From: Pseudolabrys sp.
GTDB lineage: Bacteria; Pseudomonadota; Alphaproteobacteria; Rhizobiales; Xanthobacteraceae
DNA length: 10,375 bases
Assembly: GCA_026125925.1 (NCBI GenBank)
Contig: JAHCKF010000092.1
Location: 1 to 10,375 of the forward strand
Direction: 5' to 3'
The position numbers were made by a program, and so were the translations under genes. The notes under the pieces were generated by a model that was given only the letters and a program-made list of their open reading frames with translations, made no database searches and was not told the origin of the DNA. Position 1 is the stretch's first letter. Every line of letters starts with the position of its first letter. This document shows, piece by piece, positions 1 through 6,530 of the stretch.

Positions 1-762
1 GGTGGTGACCACCGAGTGCTCGGGCTTGCCGATCTCGATGACCTTCTTTTCATTCAGCGTGGCGGTGGGGCAGGCCTGCACACAGGCCCCACAGGACACA
101 CACTCCGAACCGAGGAAGCTCTCTTCCATGCCGGCGGCGACGCGGCTGCCGAAACCGCGGCCGGCGATGGTCAGCGCGAAGGTGCCCTGCACTTCCTCGC
201 AGGCGCGCACACAGCGCGAGCAGACGATGCACTTCGACGGCTCGTAGGTGAAATACGGGTTCGACTCGTCCTTCGGCAGCCAGTTCGGGTTGAGGCCTTC
301 GGGCGACTTGGCGAAGACATGGTTCTCGCCCTCATAGCCGTAACGCACGTCGCGCAGGCCGACCTGGCCGGCCATGTCCTGCAATTCGCAATCGCCATTC
401 GCCGAACAGGTCAGACAGTCGAGCGGATGGTCGGAGATGTAGAGCTCCATCACGCCCTTGCGGATCTGATGCAGGCGGTCGGTCTGCGTCTTGACGACGA
501 TGCCCGGTGCCACAGGCGTGGTGCACGAGGCGGGCGTACCGGCGCGGCCCTCGATCTCGACGAGGCAGAGGCGGCAGGAGCCGAAGGCATCGACCATGTC
601 GGTCGCGCACAATTTCGGGATCTGCGTGCCCATGTCCATGGCGGCGCGCATGATCGAGGTGCCCTCCGGCACCGTGACCTCGACGCCGTCGATGGTCAGC
701 GTGACCATTTTCTCGGATTTGGATTTGGGCGTACCGTAATCAACTTCGTGGATGAGAGACAT
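1..762 (-). CDS. fdsA: NAD-dependent formate dehydrogenase alpha subunit, N-terminal part (3' end off window)
   Basis: This is the catalytic subunit of a cytoplasmic NAD+-linked molybdenum (or tungsten) formate dehydrogenase, which oxidises formate to CO2 and sends electrons to FdsB. Only the first 254 residues are in the window; family members are usually about 950. The visible part is the Fe-S relay module. A [2Fe-2S] ferredoxin-like domain has C52, C63, C66 and C80. A His-Cys3 [4Fe-4S] site has H112, C116, C119 and C125. A double [4Fe-4S] ferredoxin domain has C178/C181/C184/C188 and C221/C224/C227/C231. All expected ligands are present. The bis-MGD catalytic domain lies beyond the left edge. 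The start at 762 is set by AAGGAG at 770-775, seven bases upstream, which shares bases with the fdsB stop codon, so the two genes are probably translationally coupled. A NuoG-like protein is the alternative, but fdsG-fdsB order and the absence of other nuo genes favour FdsA. Confidence 0.93.
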   Translation of the reverse strand, partial: MSLIHEVDYGTPKSKSEKMVTLTIDGVEVTVPEGTSIMRAAMDMGTQIPKLCATDMVDAFGSCRLCLVEIEGRAGTPASCTTPVAPGIVVKTQTDRLHQIRKGVMELYISDHPLDCLTCSANGDCELQDMAGQVGLRDVRYGYEGENHVFAKSPEGLNPNWLPKDESNPYFTYEPSKCIVCSRCVRACEEVQGTFALTIAGRGFGSRVAAGMEESFLGSECVSCGACVQACPTATLNEKKVIEIGKPEHSVVTT

Positions 763-773
763 GATCGGTCTCC

Positions 774-2330
774 TTATTCAGCGGCTTGCAGGCGCGGGCC
801 AGCGCCGAAGTCTTCGGGGAAATGGGTGAGCGCGCTCATCACCGGATAAGGCGTGAAGCCGCCCAGCGCGCAGAGCGAACCGAATTTCATGGTGTTGCAG
901 AGGTCGGTGAGGACTTCGAGGTTCTTGTCGCGCTCGATGCCCTTCACGATGCGATCGACCGTCTCGACGCCGCGCGTCGAGCCGATGCGGCACGGCGTGC
1001 ACTTACCGCAGGATTCGATAGCGCAGAACTCCATGGCGAAGCGCGCCTGCTTGGCCATATCGACCGAGTCGTCGAACACGACGATGCCGCCGTGGCCGAT
1101 CAGGCCGTCTTTCGCGGCGAAGGCTTCGTAATCGAACGGCGTGTCGAACAGCGCGCGCGGGAAGTAAGCGCCTAGGGGACCGCCGACCTGCACGGCCTTG
1201 ACCGGACGGCCGGTGAAGCAGCCGCCGCCGATGTCGTCGACGAGTTCGCCAAGCGTGATGCCGAAGGCGGTTTCGAACAGGCCGCCGTAATTGAGATTGC
1301 CGGCGAGCTGGATCGGCATGGTGCCGCGCGAGCGGCCCATGCCGAAGTTCTTATAAAACTCGGCGCCCTTGTCCATGATGATCGGCACGGTGGCGAGCGA
1401 CAGCACGTTGTTGATGACGGTCGGCTTGCCGAACAGGCCCTTGTGCGCCGGCAGCGGCGGTTTGGCCCTCACCTGGCCGCGCTTGCCTTCGAGGGAGTCG
1501 AGCAGCGCGGTTTCCTCGCCGCAGACATAGGCGCCGGCGCCGACGCGGACTTCGAGATCGAAGGCGTAGTCCGAGCCGCACACCTTGGCGCCGAGGCAGC
1601 CGCCGCGGCGCGCCGCAGCGATGGCGTCGTTCATGACGTCGATGGCGTGCGGATATTCGGAGCGGATGTAGATGTAGCCCTTGGTGGCGCCGACCGCGAT
1701 GCCGGCAATCGTCATGCCTTCGATGAGCACGAAGGGATCGCCTTCCATGATCATGCGATCGGCGAAGGTGCCGCTATCGCCCTCGTCGGCGTTGCAGACA
1801 ATGTATTTCTGCTCGGCCTTGGTGTCGGCGACGGTCTTCCACTTGATGCCGGTTGGGAAGCCGGCGCCGCCGCGGCCCCGCAGGCCCGATTGTGTCACCT
1901 CGGCGACGATATTGGCGGGCTTGGCCAGCGCCTTGTTGAGGCCGCGATAGCCGCCGTGGGCGCAGTAGTCTTCCAGCGAGCGCGGATCGACGATGCCGCA
2001 GCGGGCGAAGGTCAGCCGCGTCTGCTTCTTCATGAACGGCTGGTCTTCCGGCTTGCCGACGCGCAGGCGGTGCTCGCCGCCGTTCGCCAGCATCGCCTCG
2101 AACACGCTCTCCGCGTCGCTCGGCTCGACCGGGCCGTAAGCGATGCGGCCTTCCGGCGTCGCGACTTCCAGCATCGGCTCAAGCCAGTGCATGCCGCGCG
2201 AACCGTTGCGAACGATCTGCACGGCGACATTCTTCTTGCCCGCGAGATCGCGGATGGTTTTGGCAATATCGTCGGCGCCGCAGGCCACCGCCGCGGCGTC
2301 ACCGGGAACGTAAATGCGGATCGTGCTCAT
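774..2330 (-). CDS. fdsB: NAD-dependent formate dehydrogenase beta subunit (FMN/NAD-binding diaphorase)
   Basis: This NuoF-like flavoprotein takes electrons from FdsA and reduces NAD+. The start is placed at ATG 2330, giving 518 residues, because GGGAG at 2339-2343 lies eight bases upstream; an in-frame TTG at 2336 is less likely. Residues 1 to about 95 form a thioredoxin-like N-terminal domain with a single cysteine (C17), so it should not hold a [2Fe-2S] cluster. The NuoF core follows. It has the glycine-rich FMN/NADH loop GRGGAGFP at 152-159, the NADEGDSGTF segment from 180, and the second nucleotide loop GAGAYVCGEETAL at 264-276. The [4Fe-4S] ligands are C441, C444, C447 and C487. The gene sits 16 bases after fdsG and 11 bases before fdsA. 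No frameshift or missing key residue was seen. Confidence is high because motif content and operon order agree. Confidence 0.95.
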   Translation of the reverse strand: MSTIRIYVPGDAAAVACGADDIAKTIRDLAGKKNVAVQIVRNGSRGMHWLEPMLEVATPEGRIAYGPVEPSDAESVFEAMLANGGEHRLRVGKPEDQPFMKKQTRLTFARCGIVDPRSLEDYCAHGGYRGLNKALAKPANIVAEVTQSGLRGRGGAGFPTGIKWKTVADTKAEQKYIVCNADEGDSGTFADRMIMEGDPFVLIEGMTIAGIAVGATKGYIYIRSEYPHAIDVMNDAIAAARRGGCLGAKVCGSDYAFDLEVRVGAGAYVCGEETALLDSLEGKRGQVRAKPPLPAHKGLFGKPTVINNVLSLATVPIIMDKGAEFYKNFGMGRSRGTMPIQLAGNLNYGGLFETAFGITLGELVDDIGGGCFTGRPVKAVQVGGPLGAYFPRALFDTPFDYEAFAAKDGLIGHGGIVVFDDSVDMAKQARFAMEFCAIESCGKCTPCRIGSTRGVETVDRIVKGIERDKNLEVLTDLCNTMKFGSLCALGGFTPYPVMSALTHFPEDFGAGPRLQAAE

Positions 2331-2346
2331 CGGCAAATCTCCCGGA

Positions 2347-2820
2347 TCATCGAGATGTCTCCGCGATCAGGGCGTCGAGCTTGGCGGCGTCGAGGCGGCC
2401 GACGATGCGGCCGTCGATCATCGCCGAGGGCGATACCGAACAAAGGCCGAGGCAGTACACCGGTTCCAGCGTGACGCGGCCGTCGGCCGAGGTTTCACCC
2501 ATCTTCACGCCGAGCTTGGTCTGCGCCTGTGCCGTCAGGGCGTCGCTGCCGCAGGCCTGGCAGGCCTCGGCCTGGCACAGTTTGAGGACGTGGCGGCCGG
2601 CCGGGGCATGGCGGTAGTCATGATAGAAGGTGACGACACCGTGCACTTCGGCGCGGGATATATTGAGCGCCTCGGCGACCATGGGCTCGGCCGGTTCGGG
2701 GATGTAACCGAAGGCTTCCTGCAGGCCGTGCAGGATCGGGAGCAATGGCCCCTCGATGTCCTTGTGCCGGCGGATGACTTCCGCGGCCAGAGTTGCGTCC
2801 CACCCGGATGTTGCTGTCAT
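2347..2820 (-). CDS. fdsG: NAD-dependent formate dehydrogenase gamma subunit (NuoE-like [2Fe-2S] protein)
   Basis: This small subunit is homologous to NuoE of complex I and carries one [2Fe-2S] cluster in a thioredoxin fold, next to the FMN site of FdsB. The start is uncertain. ATG 2820 gives 157 residues beginning MTATSGWDATL, which fits the usual family N-terminus; ATG 2853 would add 11 residues. Neither has a convincing Shine-Dalgarno sequence. In numbering from 2853, the cluster ligands are C93 and C98 (C-x4-C) and C134 and C138 (C-x3-C), the classical NuoE pattern; an extra C101 is present. The helical N-terminal region with LLPILHGLQEAFGYIP and the EVHGVVTFYHDYR segment are typical of the family. 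It is the first gene of fdsGBA and is preceded by an operator-like region. Confidence 0.93.
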   Translation of the reverse strand: MTATSGWDATLAAEVIRRHKDIEGPLLPILHGLQEAFGYIPEPAEPMVAEALNISRAEVHGVVTFYHDYRHAPAGRHVLKLCQAEACQACGSDALTAQAQTKLGVKMGETSADGRVTLEPVYCLGLCSVSPSAMIDGRIVGRLDAAKLDALIAETSR

Positions 2821-2901
2821 GCTGTCGAACCGCTTTTTTGCCGTTCCCCGCATTAGAATTCTTTAAAATAGCCGATCAAGAACCCTGTTTCGATGGATTG
2901 A

Positions 2902-2918
2902 TTGACGATCTCTATCAA
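2902..2918. promoter_or_regulatory. TTGA-N9-TCAA dyad upstream of fdsG
   Basis: TTGA (2902-2905) and TCAA (2915-2918) form a short inverted repeat, between the 30-bp palindrome and fdsG and 82-98 bases upstream of its chosen start. T2902 and A2914 also satisfy T-N11-A. The four-base arms are weak evidence on their own; the position between operator-like DNA and the gene is the reason to list it. Confidence 0.25.
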
Positions 2919-2931
2919 AAATTCATGTGGC

Positions 2932-2961
2932 GATAACATTTCGCAATAGCGAAATCCTATC
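2932..2961. promoter_or_regulatory. 30-bp imperfect palindrome upstream of fdsG, candidate operator
   Basis: The left arm GATAACATTTCGC (2932-2944) and right arm GCGAAATCCTATC (2949-2961) are complementary at 11 of 13 positions around the centre AATA. The inner seven bases (ATTTCGC/GCGAAAT) match perfectly. It lies 112-141 bases upstream of the chosen fdsG start. T2941 and A2953 fit the T-N11-A pattern of LysR-type regulators. Known fds operons (for example Cupriavidus FdsR) are controlled by a LysR protein, so this is a reasonable operator candidate. The binding protein is inference, and no fdsR gene is adjacent here. Confidence 0.5.
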
Positions 2962-3002
2962 AGGGCACCGGATCAGCGATTTACGCCGACGTTTTGAAAA
3001 GC

Positions 3003-3012
3003 CATTTCGCAA
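3003..3012. repeat. Second copy of CATTTCGCAA, candidate operator half-site
   Basis: The ten bases CATTTCGCAA at 3003-3012 repeat exactly those at 2937-2946 inside the 30-bp palindrome, 66 bases apart start to start (a little over six helical turns). The second copy lacks the mirrored right arm, so it would be a half-site. It may help cooperative binding of a regulator, or it may be chance; ten bases is short. Confidence 0.35.
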
Positions 3013-3046
3013 ACAAGGATCAAATCGGCCGAATTCGCCTGCTTTG

Positions 3047-3065
3047 CCTCCAGCGCGGATGGAGG
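3047..3065 (-). terminator. Hairpin downstream of livF, weak terminator candidate
   Basis: CCTCCA (3047-3052) and TGGAGG (3060-3065) form a perfect six-base stem with a seven-base loop, about 60 bases beyond the livF stop. No T-run follows on the minus strand, so it is not a classical intrinsic terminator. A second inverted repeat, CTTCGGCC (3068-3075) with GGCCGAAG (3117-3124), begins just after the livF stop codon and could fold the 3' end of the mRNA. Confidence 0.25.
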
Positions 3066-3125
3066 GTCTTCGGCCTCGCCAGGTCCTTCACATTATTATG
3101 TATGCCAACTCCGGGCGGCCGAAGC

Positions 3126-3866
3126 TCAGGACGCCGCCGCCAATCCGCCGCCCAGGAAGAGCTGGGCGATGCGCGGATCGTTGAGGATGCTCGCCGCCGT
3201 GTCCTCGATTCGGGTCTGGCCCTGCTCCAGCACCAGCCCGTAGTCCGACATCTGCAACGCCTGCTTGGCGTTCTGCTCGATCAGCAGGATGGTGACGCCC
3301 TTGTCGCGCAGGTCCCTGAGAATGCCGAACACCTCCTGCACCATCAGCGGCGACAGACCGATCGACGGCTCGTCGATCAGGATCAGCTTCGGGTCGAGCA
3401 GCAGGCCGCGCGCCACCTCGAGCAGCTTCTGCTGCCCGCCCGACAAGGTCGAGGCCTGCGCGTCGGCCTTCTCGCGCAACATCGGGAAGCGCTGCATGAT
3501 GCGCTCCATGCGCGCGCCGAGACCCGACTGATCCGGCAGCGCCACGCCGCCCAGCTCAAGATTGTGGCGCACGCTGAGCTCGGGGAAGATGTTGCGGCCC
3601 TGCGGGATGTAGGCCATGCCGGCGTCGAGCATCTGGCGCGGCGGCAAGTTGGTGGTGGCGCGGCCATCGAAGGCGATCGATCCGGTGCGCACCGGCAAGA
3701 GACCAAAGATCGTCTTGAACAGAGTCGACTTGCCTGCGCCGTTCGGCCCGATCACGGTGGTGATGGCGCCGCGCCGGATGCGCGCGGTGGTGCCGTTGAG
3801 GATCGTCATCTTGCCGTAGCCGGCATGGACATCGTCGATCACGAGGATGGCGTCGGTGTCGGTCAT
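3126..3866 (-). CDS. livF: Branched-chain amino acid-type ABC transporter ATP-binding protein LivF
   Basis: This is the second ATPase of a hydrophobic-amino-acid-type (HAAT) importer, pairing with LivG on the inner face of the membrane. It has 246 residues, the usual LivF length. Walker A is GPNGAGKST at 40-48. The Q-loop is Q89 within IPQGRNIFPEL, a LivF hallmark. The signature is LSGGQQ at 141-146 and Walker B is LILIDEP at 161-167. The switch position reads IEQN with Q198 where most ABC ATPases have histidine; this substitution is normal for LivF and is not damage. A strong GGAGG-type ribosome site lies five bases before ATG 3866, and livG ends ten bases upstream. It is the last gene of the operon. 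The imported substrate cannot be told from the ATPase. Confidence 0.95.
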   Translation of the reverse strand: MTDTDAILVIDDVHAGYGKMTILNGTTARIRRGAITTVIGPNGAGKSTLFKTIFGLLPVRTGSIAFDGRATTNLPPRQMLDAGMAYIPQGRNIFPELSVRHNLELGGVALPDQSGLGARMERIMQRFPMLREKADAQASTLSGGQQKLLEVARGLLLDPKLILIDEPSIGLSPLMVQEVFGILRDLRDKGVTILLIEQNAKQALQMSDYGLVLEQGQTRIEDTAASILNDPRIAQLFLGGGLAAAS

Positions 3867-3876
3867 CGCGCCCTCC

Positions 3877-4620
3877 TCAATGCCCGAGATAAGCTTCGAT
3901 CACGGCCGGGTTGCGCCGCACTTCCTCCGGCGCGCCCTCGGCGATGATCCTGCCTTCCGCCAGCACCAGCACGCGCGTGCAAAGCGCCATGACGAATTCC
4001 ATCTGGTGCTCGATGACGACGAAGGTCGCCTTGCGCGTCGCGTGATAGGCCTGCAGCCGCTCGCGCAGCAGGCCGAGCATGGTGAGGTTGACGCCGCCGG
4101 CCGGCTCGTCGAGCAGCACGAGACGCGGACCGGCCATGAAGGCCATCGCGGCATCGAGCAGCTTCTGCTGACCGTAGCTGAGCATGCCGGCCTGCTCATC
4201 GGCGAGATGCGTGAGCCGAAAGAACTCGATCATCTGGTCAGCCGCCTCCCCCAGCCCGGCATCGGGCCGGCCAAACAACCGCGACGTCATCGAGCCCTGA
4301 TGCTCCTGGCCTGCCAGGATGAGATTGTCGCGCACCGAGAGCTGCGGAAACACCTGCAGGAGCTGGAACGTGCGGCTGACGCCGAGGCGGTTGAGATCGC
4401 ACGGCCGCATGCCGGTCGACTCCTGGCCGTCGATGCGCACGCTGCCTTCGGTCGGCATGAGCTGGCCGAGCACGCAATTGAACAAGGTCGATTTGCCGGA
4501 GCCGTTCGGCCCGATGATGCCAAGGATGTCGCCGTCATTGACGGTGAACGACACGTTGTCCACGGCGACGATGCCGCCGAAGCGCTTGCTGAGATTGTTG
4601 ACTTCGAGGACCGCGGTCAT
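3877..4620 (-). CDS. livG: Branched-chain amino acid-type ABC transporter ATP-binding protein LivG
   Basis: This is the first ATPase of the importer, 247 residues long. Walker A is GPNGSGKST at 37-45, the Q-loop is Q86 in SRTFQLLQVF, the signature is LSYGQQ at 147-152, Walker B is LVLLDEP at 167-173 and the switch histidine is H205 in IEHQM. The RTFQ segment and the LDEPAGGVN stretch after Walker B are typical of LivG. The start at 4620 is chosen because its ATG overlaps the livM stop in an ATGA junction and GGAGG lies at 4631-4635. The same frame stays open upstream to 4785, but that extension lies inside livM and does not resemble LivG. LivF and LivG would form a heterodimer energising LivH and LivM. 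Confidence 0.95.
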   Translation of the reverse strand: MTAVLEVNNLSKRFGGIVAVDNVSFTVNDGDILGIIGPNGSGKSTLFNCVLGQLMPTEGSVRIDGQESTGMRPCDLNRLGVSRTFQLLQVFPQLSVRDNLILAGQEHQGSMTSRLFGRPDAGLGEAADQMIEFFRLTHLADEQAGMLSYGQQKLLDAAMAFMAGPRLVLLDEPAGGVNLTMLGLLRERLQAYHATRKATFVVIEHQMEFVMALCTRVLVLAEGRIIAEGAPEEVRRNPAVIEAYLGH

Positions 4621-5591
4621 GGCGAGGTCGCCTCCGCCTTGAGCGGCGCGGCGGCGGCAGGCGGCTTCTTCGGCTTCGACAGCTTCTCGAACAGACCGAT
4701 GACGCCCGACGGGCAGAACACCATCAGCACCATCACCAGCATGGCGTAGATGATGAGATAATAGCCTTCGGCGATGCGCATCCATTCCGGCAGCAGCACG
4801 GCGATCAGCGCGCCGACGAAGGGCCCGAAGAAGCGGCCGCTGCCGCCGACGATCACCATCAGCAGCAAGTTGAACGACATGTTGAGCGAGAACGAATTCG
4901 GCTCGATGAACTGCACCAGCGGCGCATAGAGCCCGCCGGCGAGGCCGCCGAGCGTCGAGCCGATGGCGAAGGCCATCAGCGTATAGCGCCGCGTGTCGAG
5001 GCCGAGCGACAGCGCGCGGATCGGGTTCTCACGCAGGGCAACGAAGGCGCGGCCCCAGGGCGAGCGCAGCATCCACCACGTCGCCGCCGACAGCAGCACC
5101 AGCATGACGAGGCAGAAGAAGTAGAAAGCGCGGGCATTGTCGGTCGGCAACCCGAACACATGCGGCCGCTCGGTGCCGGCGATGCCGTAGGTGCCGTTGG
5201 TGAGCCACTCCTCGTTGCGCAGCACGAGGAAGACCAAAGTGTTGAAGGCCAGTGTGACGAAGGCGAGATAATGATGCTGCACGCGCAAGGCCGGATAGCC
5301 GAGCAGCCAGCCGATGACGAAACACAGCACGCCGGCAAGAATAAAGGCGATGAAGAACGGCCAGCCGGCGGCGGTGAGCAGTGCCACCGTATAGGCACCG
5401 ATGCCGACGAAGGCGCCCTGCGCCATCGAGATCTGGCCGGCATAGCCGAGCGTCAGGTTGAGGCCGATGGCGGCGATGGTCAGCACCACCCACATCGAGA
5501 TGAGGTAGACGCCGAATGGCTTGAGCAGGAACGGCAGCACCAGCGCCGCCGCGCTCGCGATCGCCAGGGCGAGAAGCGCGAGCCGGTTCAT
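4617..5591 (-). CDS. livM: Branched-chain amino acid-type ABC transporter permease LivM
   Basis: This is an inner-membrane permease of 324 residues, with hydrophobic segments throughout (for example about 3-23, 27-48, 57-75, 78-98, 107-124, 156-174, 204-226, 240-268 and 275-295). The LTLGYAGQISMAQGAF motif near 46-61 is a LivM family hallmark. The EAA-like loop that contacts the ATPase is around 180-200 (GRAFVALRENPIRALSLGLD). The C-terminus ends in a lysine/proline/alanine-rich cytoplasmic tail (about 304-324), slightly longer than in many relatives. Its ATG overlaps the livH stop (ATGA at 5588-5591) and its own stop overlaps livG. GAGGAG lies eight bases before the start. It pairs with LivH to form the channel. 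Confidence 0.94.
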   Translation of the reverse strand: MNRLALLALAIASAAALVLPFLLKPFGVYLISMWVVLTIAAIGLNLTLGYAGQISMAQGAFVGIGAYTVALLTAAGWPFFIAFILAGVLCFVIGWLLGYPALRVQHHYLAFVTLAFNTLVFLVLRNEEWLTNGTYGIAGTERPHVFGLPTDNARAFYFFCLVMLVLLSAATWWMLRSPWGRAFVALRENPIRALSLGLDTRRYTLMAFAIGSTLGGLAGGLYAPLVQFIEPNSFSLNMSFNLLLMVIVGGSGRFFGPFVGALIAVLLPEWMRIAEGYYLIIYAMLVMVLMVFCPSGVIGLFEKLSKPKKPPAAAAPLKAEATSP

Positions 5592-6463
5592 ACCGCGCGC
5601 TCCTCGGCGCGGCCGAGCAGCCCCTGCGGCCGGAACAGGATGACCGCGATCAGGATCACCAGCGGAAAGGCGCCGCGATAGGCCGACGACAGATAGGCCG
5701 CCGACAGATTGTCGAGCACGCCGAGAATGATGCCGCCGAGAATGGCGCCGCGCACCTGGTTGAAGCCGCCGATGATGGCGGCGATGAAGGCCGCCATGCC
5801 AAGCGCTTCACCGTTGGTGAACTTGGCGAGATAGATCGGCGAGATCAGCAGCGAGGCGATGGCGACCAGCACGCCGTTGATCAGGAAGGTGTAGAGCACC
5901 ATGCGGCCGACCGGGATGCCGAGAATGCGCGCCACCGTCGGGTTCTGCGCGGTCGCCTGCATGCAGCGGCCGAGCCGCGTCTTGTTGAGTAGCAGATGCA
6001 GCGCGATCACCGTGGCGACCGCAACGGCGAGCACGACGACGCTTTGCAGCGACACCACGGCGCCCAAGAAATGCAGGTCACGCGGGGCGACCAGAGCCGG
6101 AAACGGCTGCGCCTGCGACGAGTAGAAATCCTTGACACTCTCCTTGAGGAACAGCGACAGCGCGATGGTGGTGATCACCAGCGGCAGCACGCCGTGCTTG
6201 ATCATCGGGTCGACGATGATGGCCTTGAATAGCACGCCGAGGATGACAACGGCGAGCGCGATGCCGATCAGCGCCGCCAGCCAGTACGGCGCGCCCATGT
6301 TCATCGCCGCCAGCACGAAGAACGCCGGCAGCATGACGAATTCGCCCTGGGCGAAATTGATGGTCTGCGACGTCTGCCACAGCAGCGTGAAGCCGATGGC
6401 GATCAGCGCATAGATGGCTCCGGTCGCGAGACCCGAGACCAGAAGCTGGATGAACGAAGCCAT
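5588..6463 (-). CDS. livH: Branched-chain amino acid-type ABC transporter permease LivH
   Basis: This is the other inner-membrane permease, 291 residues, the usual LivH length. The N-terminal LVSGLATGAIYALIAIGFTL stretch and NFAQGEF at 36-42 are LivH hallmarks. The EAA-like loop is about 165-190 (GRCMQATAQNPTVARILGI). The later GGFNQVRGAILGG segment (232-244) is also conserved in the family. About eight hydrophobic segments are visible. The Shine-Dalgarno match is weak (AAGG only three bases before ATG 6463), and a strong hairpin lies just upstream, so its translation or transcript level may be lower than that of livK. The stop codon overlaps the livM start. Confidence 0.94.
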   Translation of the reverse strand: MASFIQLLVSGLATGAIYALIAIGFTLLWQTSQTINFAQGEFVMLPAFFVLAAMNMGAPYWLAALIGIALAVVILGVLFKAIIVDPMIKHGVLPLVITTIALSLFLKESVKDFYSSQAQPFPALVAPRDLHFLGAVVSLQSVVVLAVAVATVIALHLLLNKTRLGRCMQATAQNPTVARILGIPVGRMVLYTFLINGVLVAIASLLISPIYLAKFTNGEALGMAAFIAAIIGGFNQVRGAILGGIILGVLDNLSAAYLSSAYRGAFPLVILIAVILFRPQGLLGRAEERAV

Positions 6464-6483
6464 GGGCCTTCAGCCTGTCAGGC

Positions 6484-6507
6484 CCGCCCGGCGGTGACGC
6501 CGGGCGG
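6484..6507 (-). promoter_or_regulatory. GC-rich intercistronic hairpin between livK and livH
   Basis: CCGCCCGGCG (6484-6493) and CGCCGGGCGG (6498-6507) form a perfect ten-base stem with a four-base loop in the 67-base gap after the livK stop. A small GCCTG/CAGGC dyad follows at 6473-6483. There is no T-run, so full termination is unlikely. Such hairpins after binding-protein genes often stabilise the upstream mRNA or cause partial termination, making the binding protein more abundant than the permeases. That role here is inference. Confidence 0.55.
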
Positions 6508-6530
6508 TGCGTTGCGGTGAGAGGCGCGGG

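Larger units (their letters stand above)
2821..3125. other. Intergenic control region between livF and fdsG
   Basis: About 270-305 bases, depending on the fdsG start, separate the end of the transporter operon from fdsG. The stretch is more AT-rich than the flanking genes and has no credible gene: the plus-strand frames here are extensions of shadows lying opposite livF. It holds a 30-bp palindrome (2932-2961), a repeated half-site (3003-3012), a small dyad (2902-2918) and possible 3'-end hairpins for livF (3047-3065 and 3068-3124). I could not assign a convincing sigma-70 promoter. A weak candidate on the minus strand is TTGCGA followed by an AT-rich hexamer 17 bases later. No RNA gene was recognised. 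Confidence 0.6.

Noticed and set aside
16..849. 277-codon open frame on the plus strand opposite fdsA
   Set aside because: The minus-strand frame holds all the expected Fe-S cysteines; the plus-strand translation has no family features.
1443..2474. 343-codon open frame on the plus strand opposite fdsB
   Set aside because: It is a compositional shadow of fdsB with no domain signals; it also runs across the fdsB/fdsG junction.
2854..3125. CRISPR, attachment site or mobile element in the AT-richer gap
   Set aside because: There is one ten-base repeat and one palindrome, with no regularly spaced repeats, transposase remnant or tRNA; regulatory DNA explains it better.
3126..3866. Loss of the switch histidine in LivF (Q198)
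   Set aside because: The IEQN form is normal in LivF proteins, so it is not a sign of an inactive gene.
4621..4785. Upstream extension of the livG frame
   Set aside because: It lies inside livM, does not look like an ABC ATPase N-terminus, and the ATGA overlap plus GGAGG at 4631-4635 support the start at 4620.
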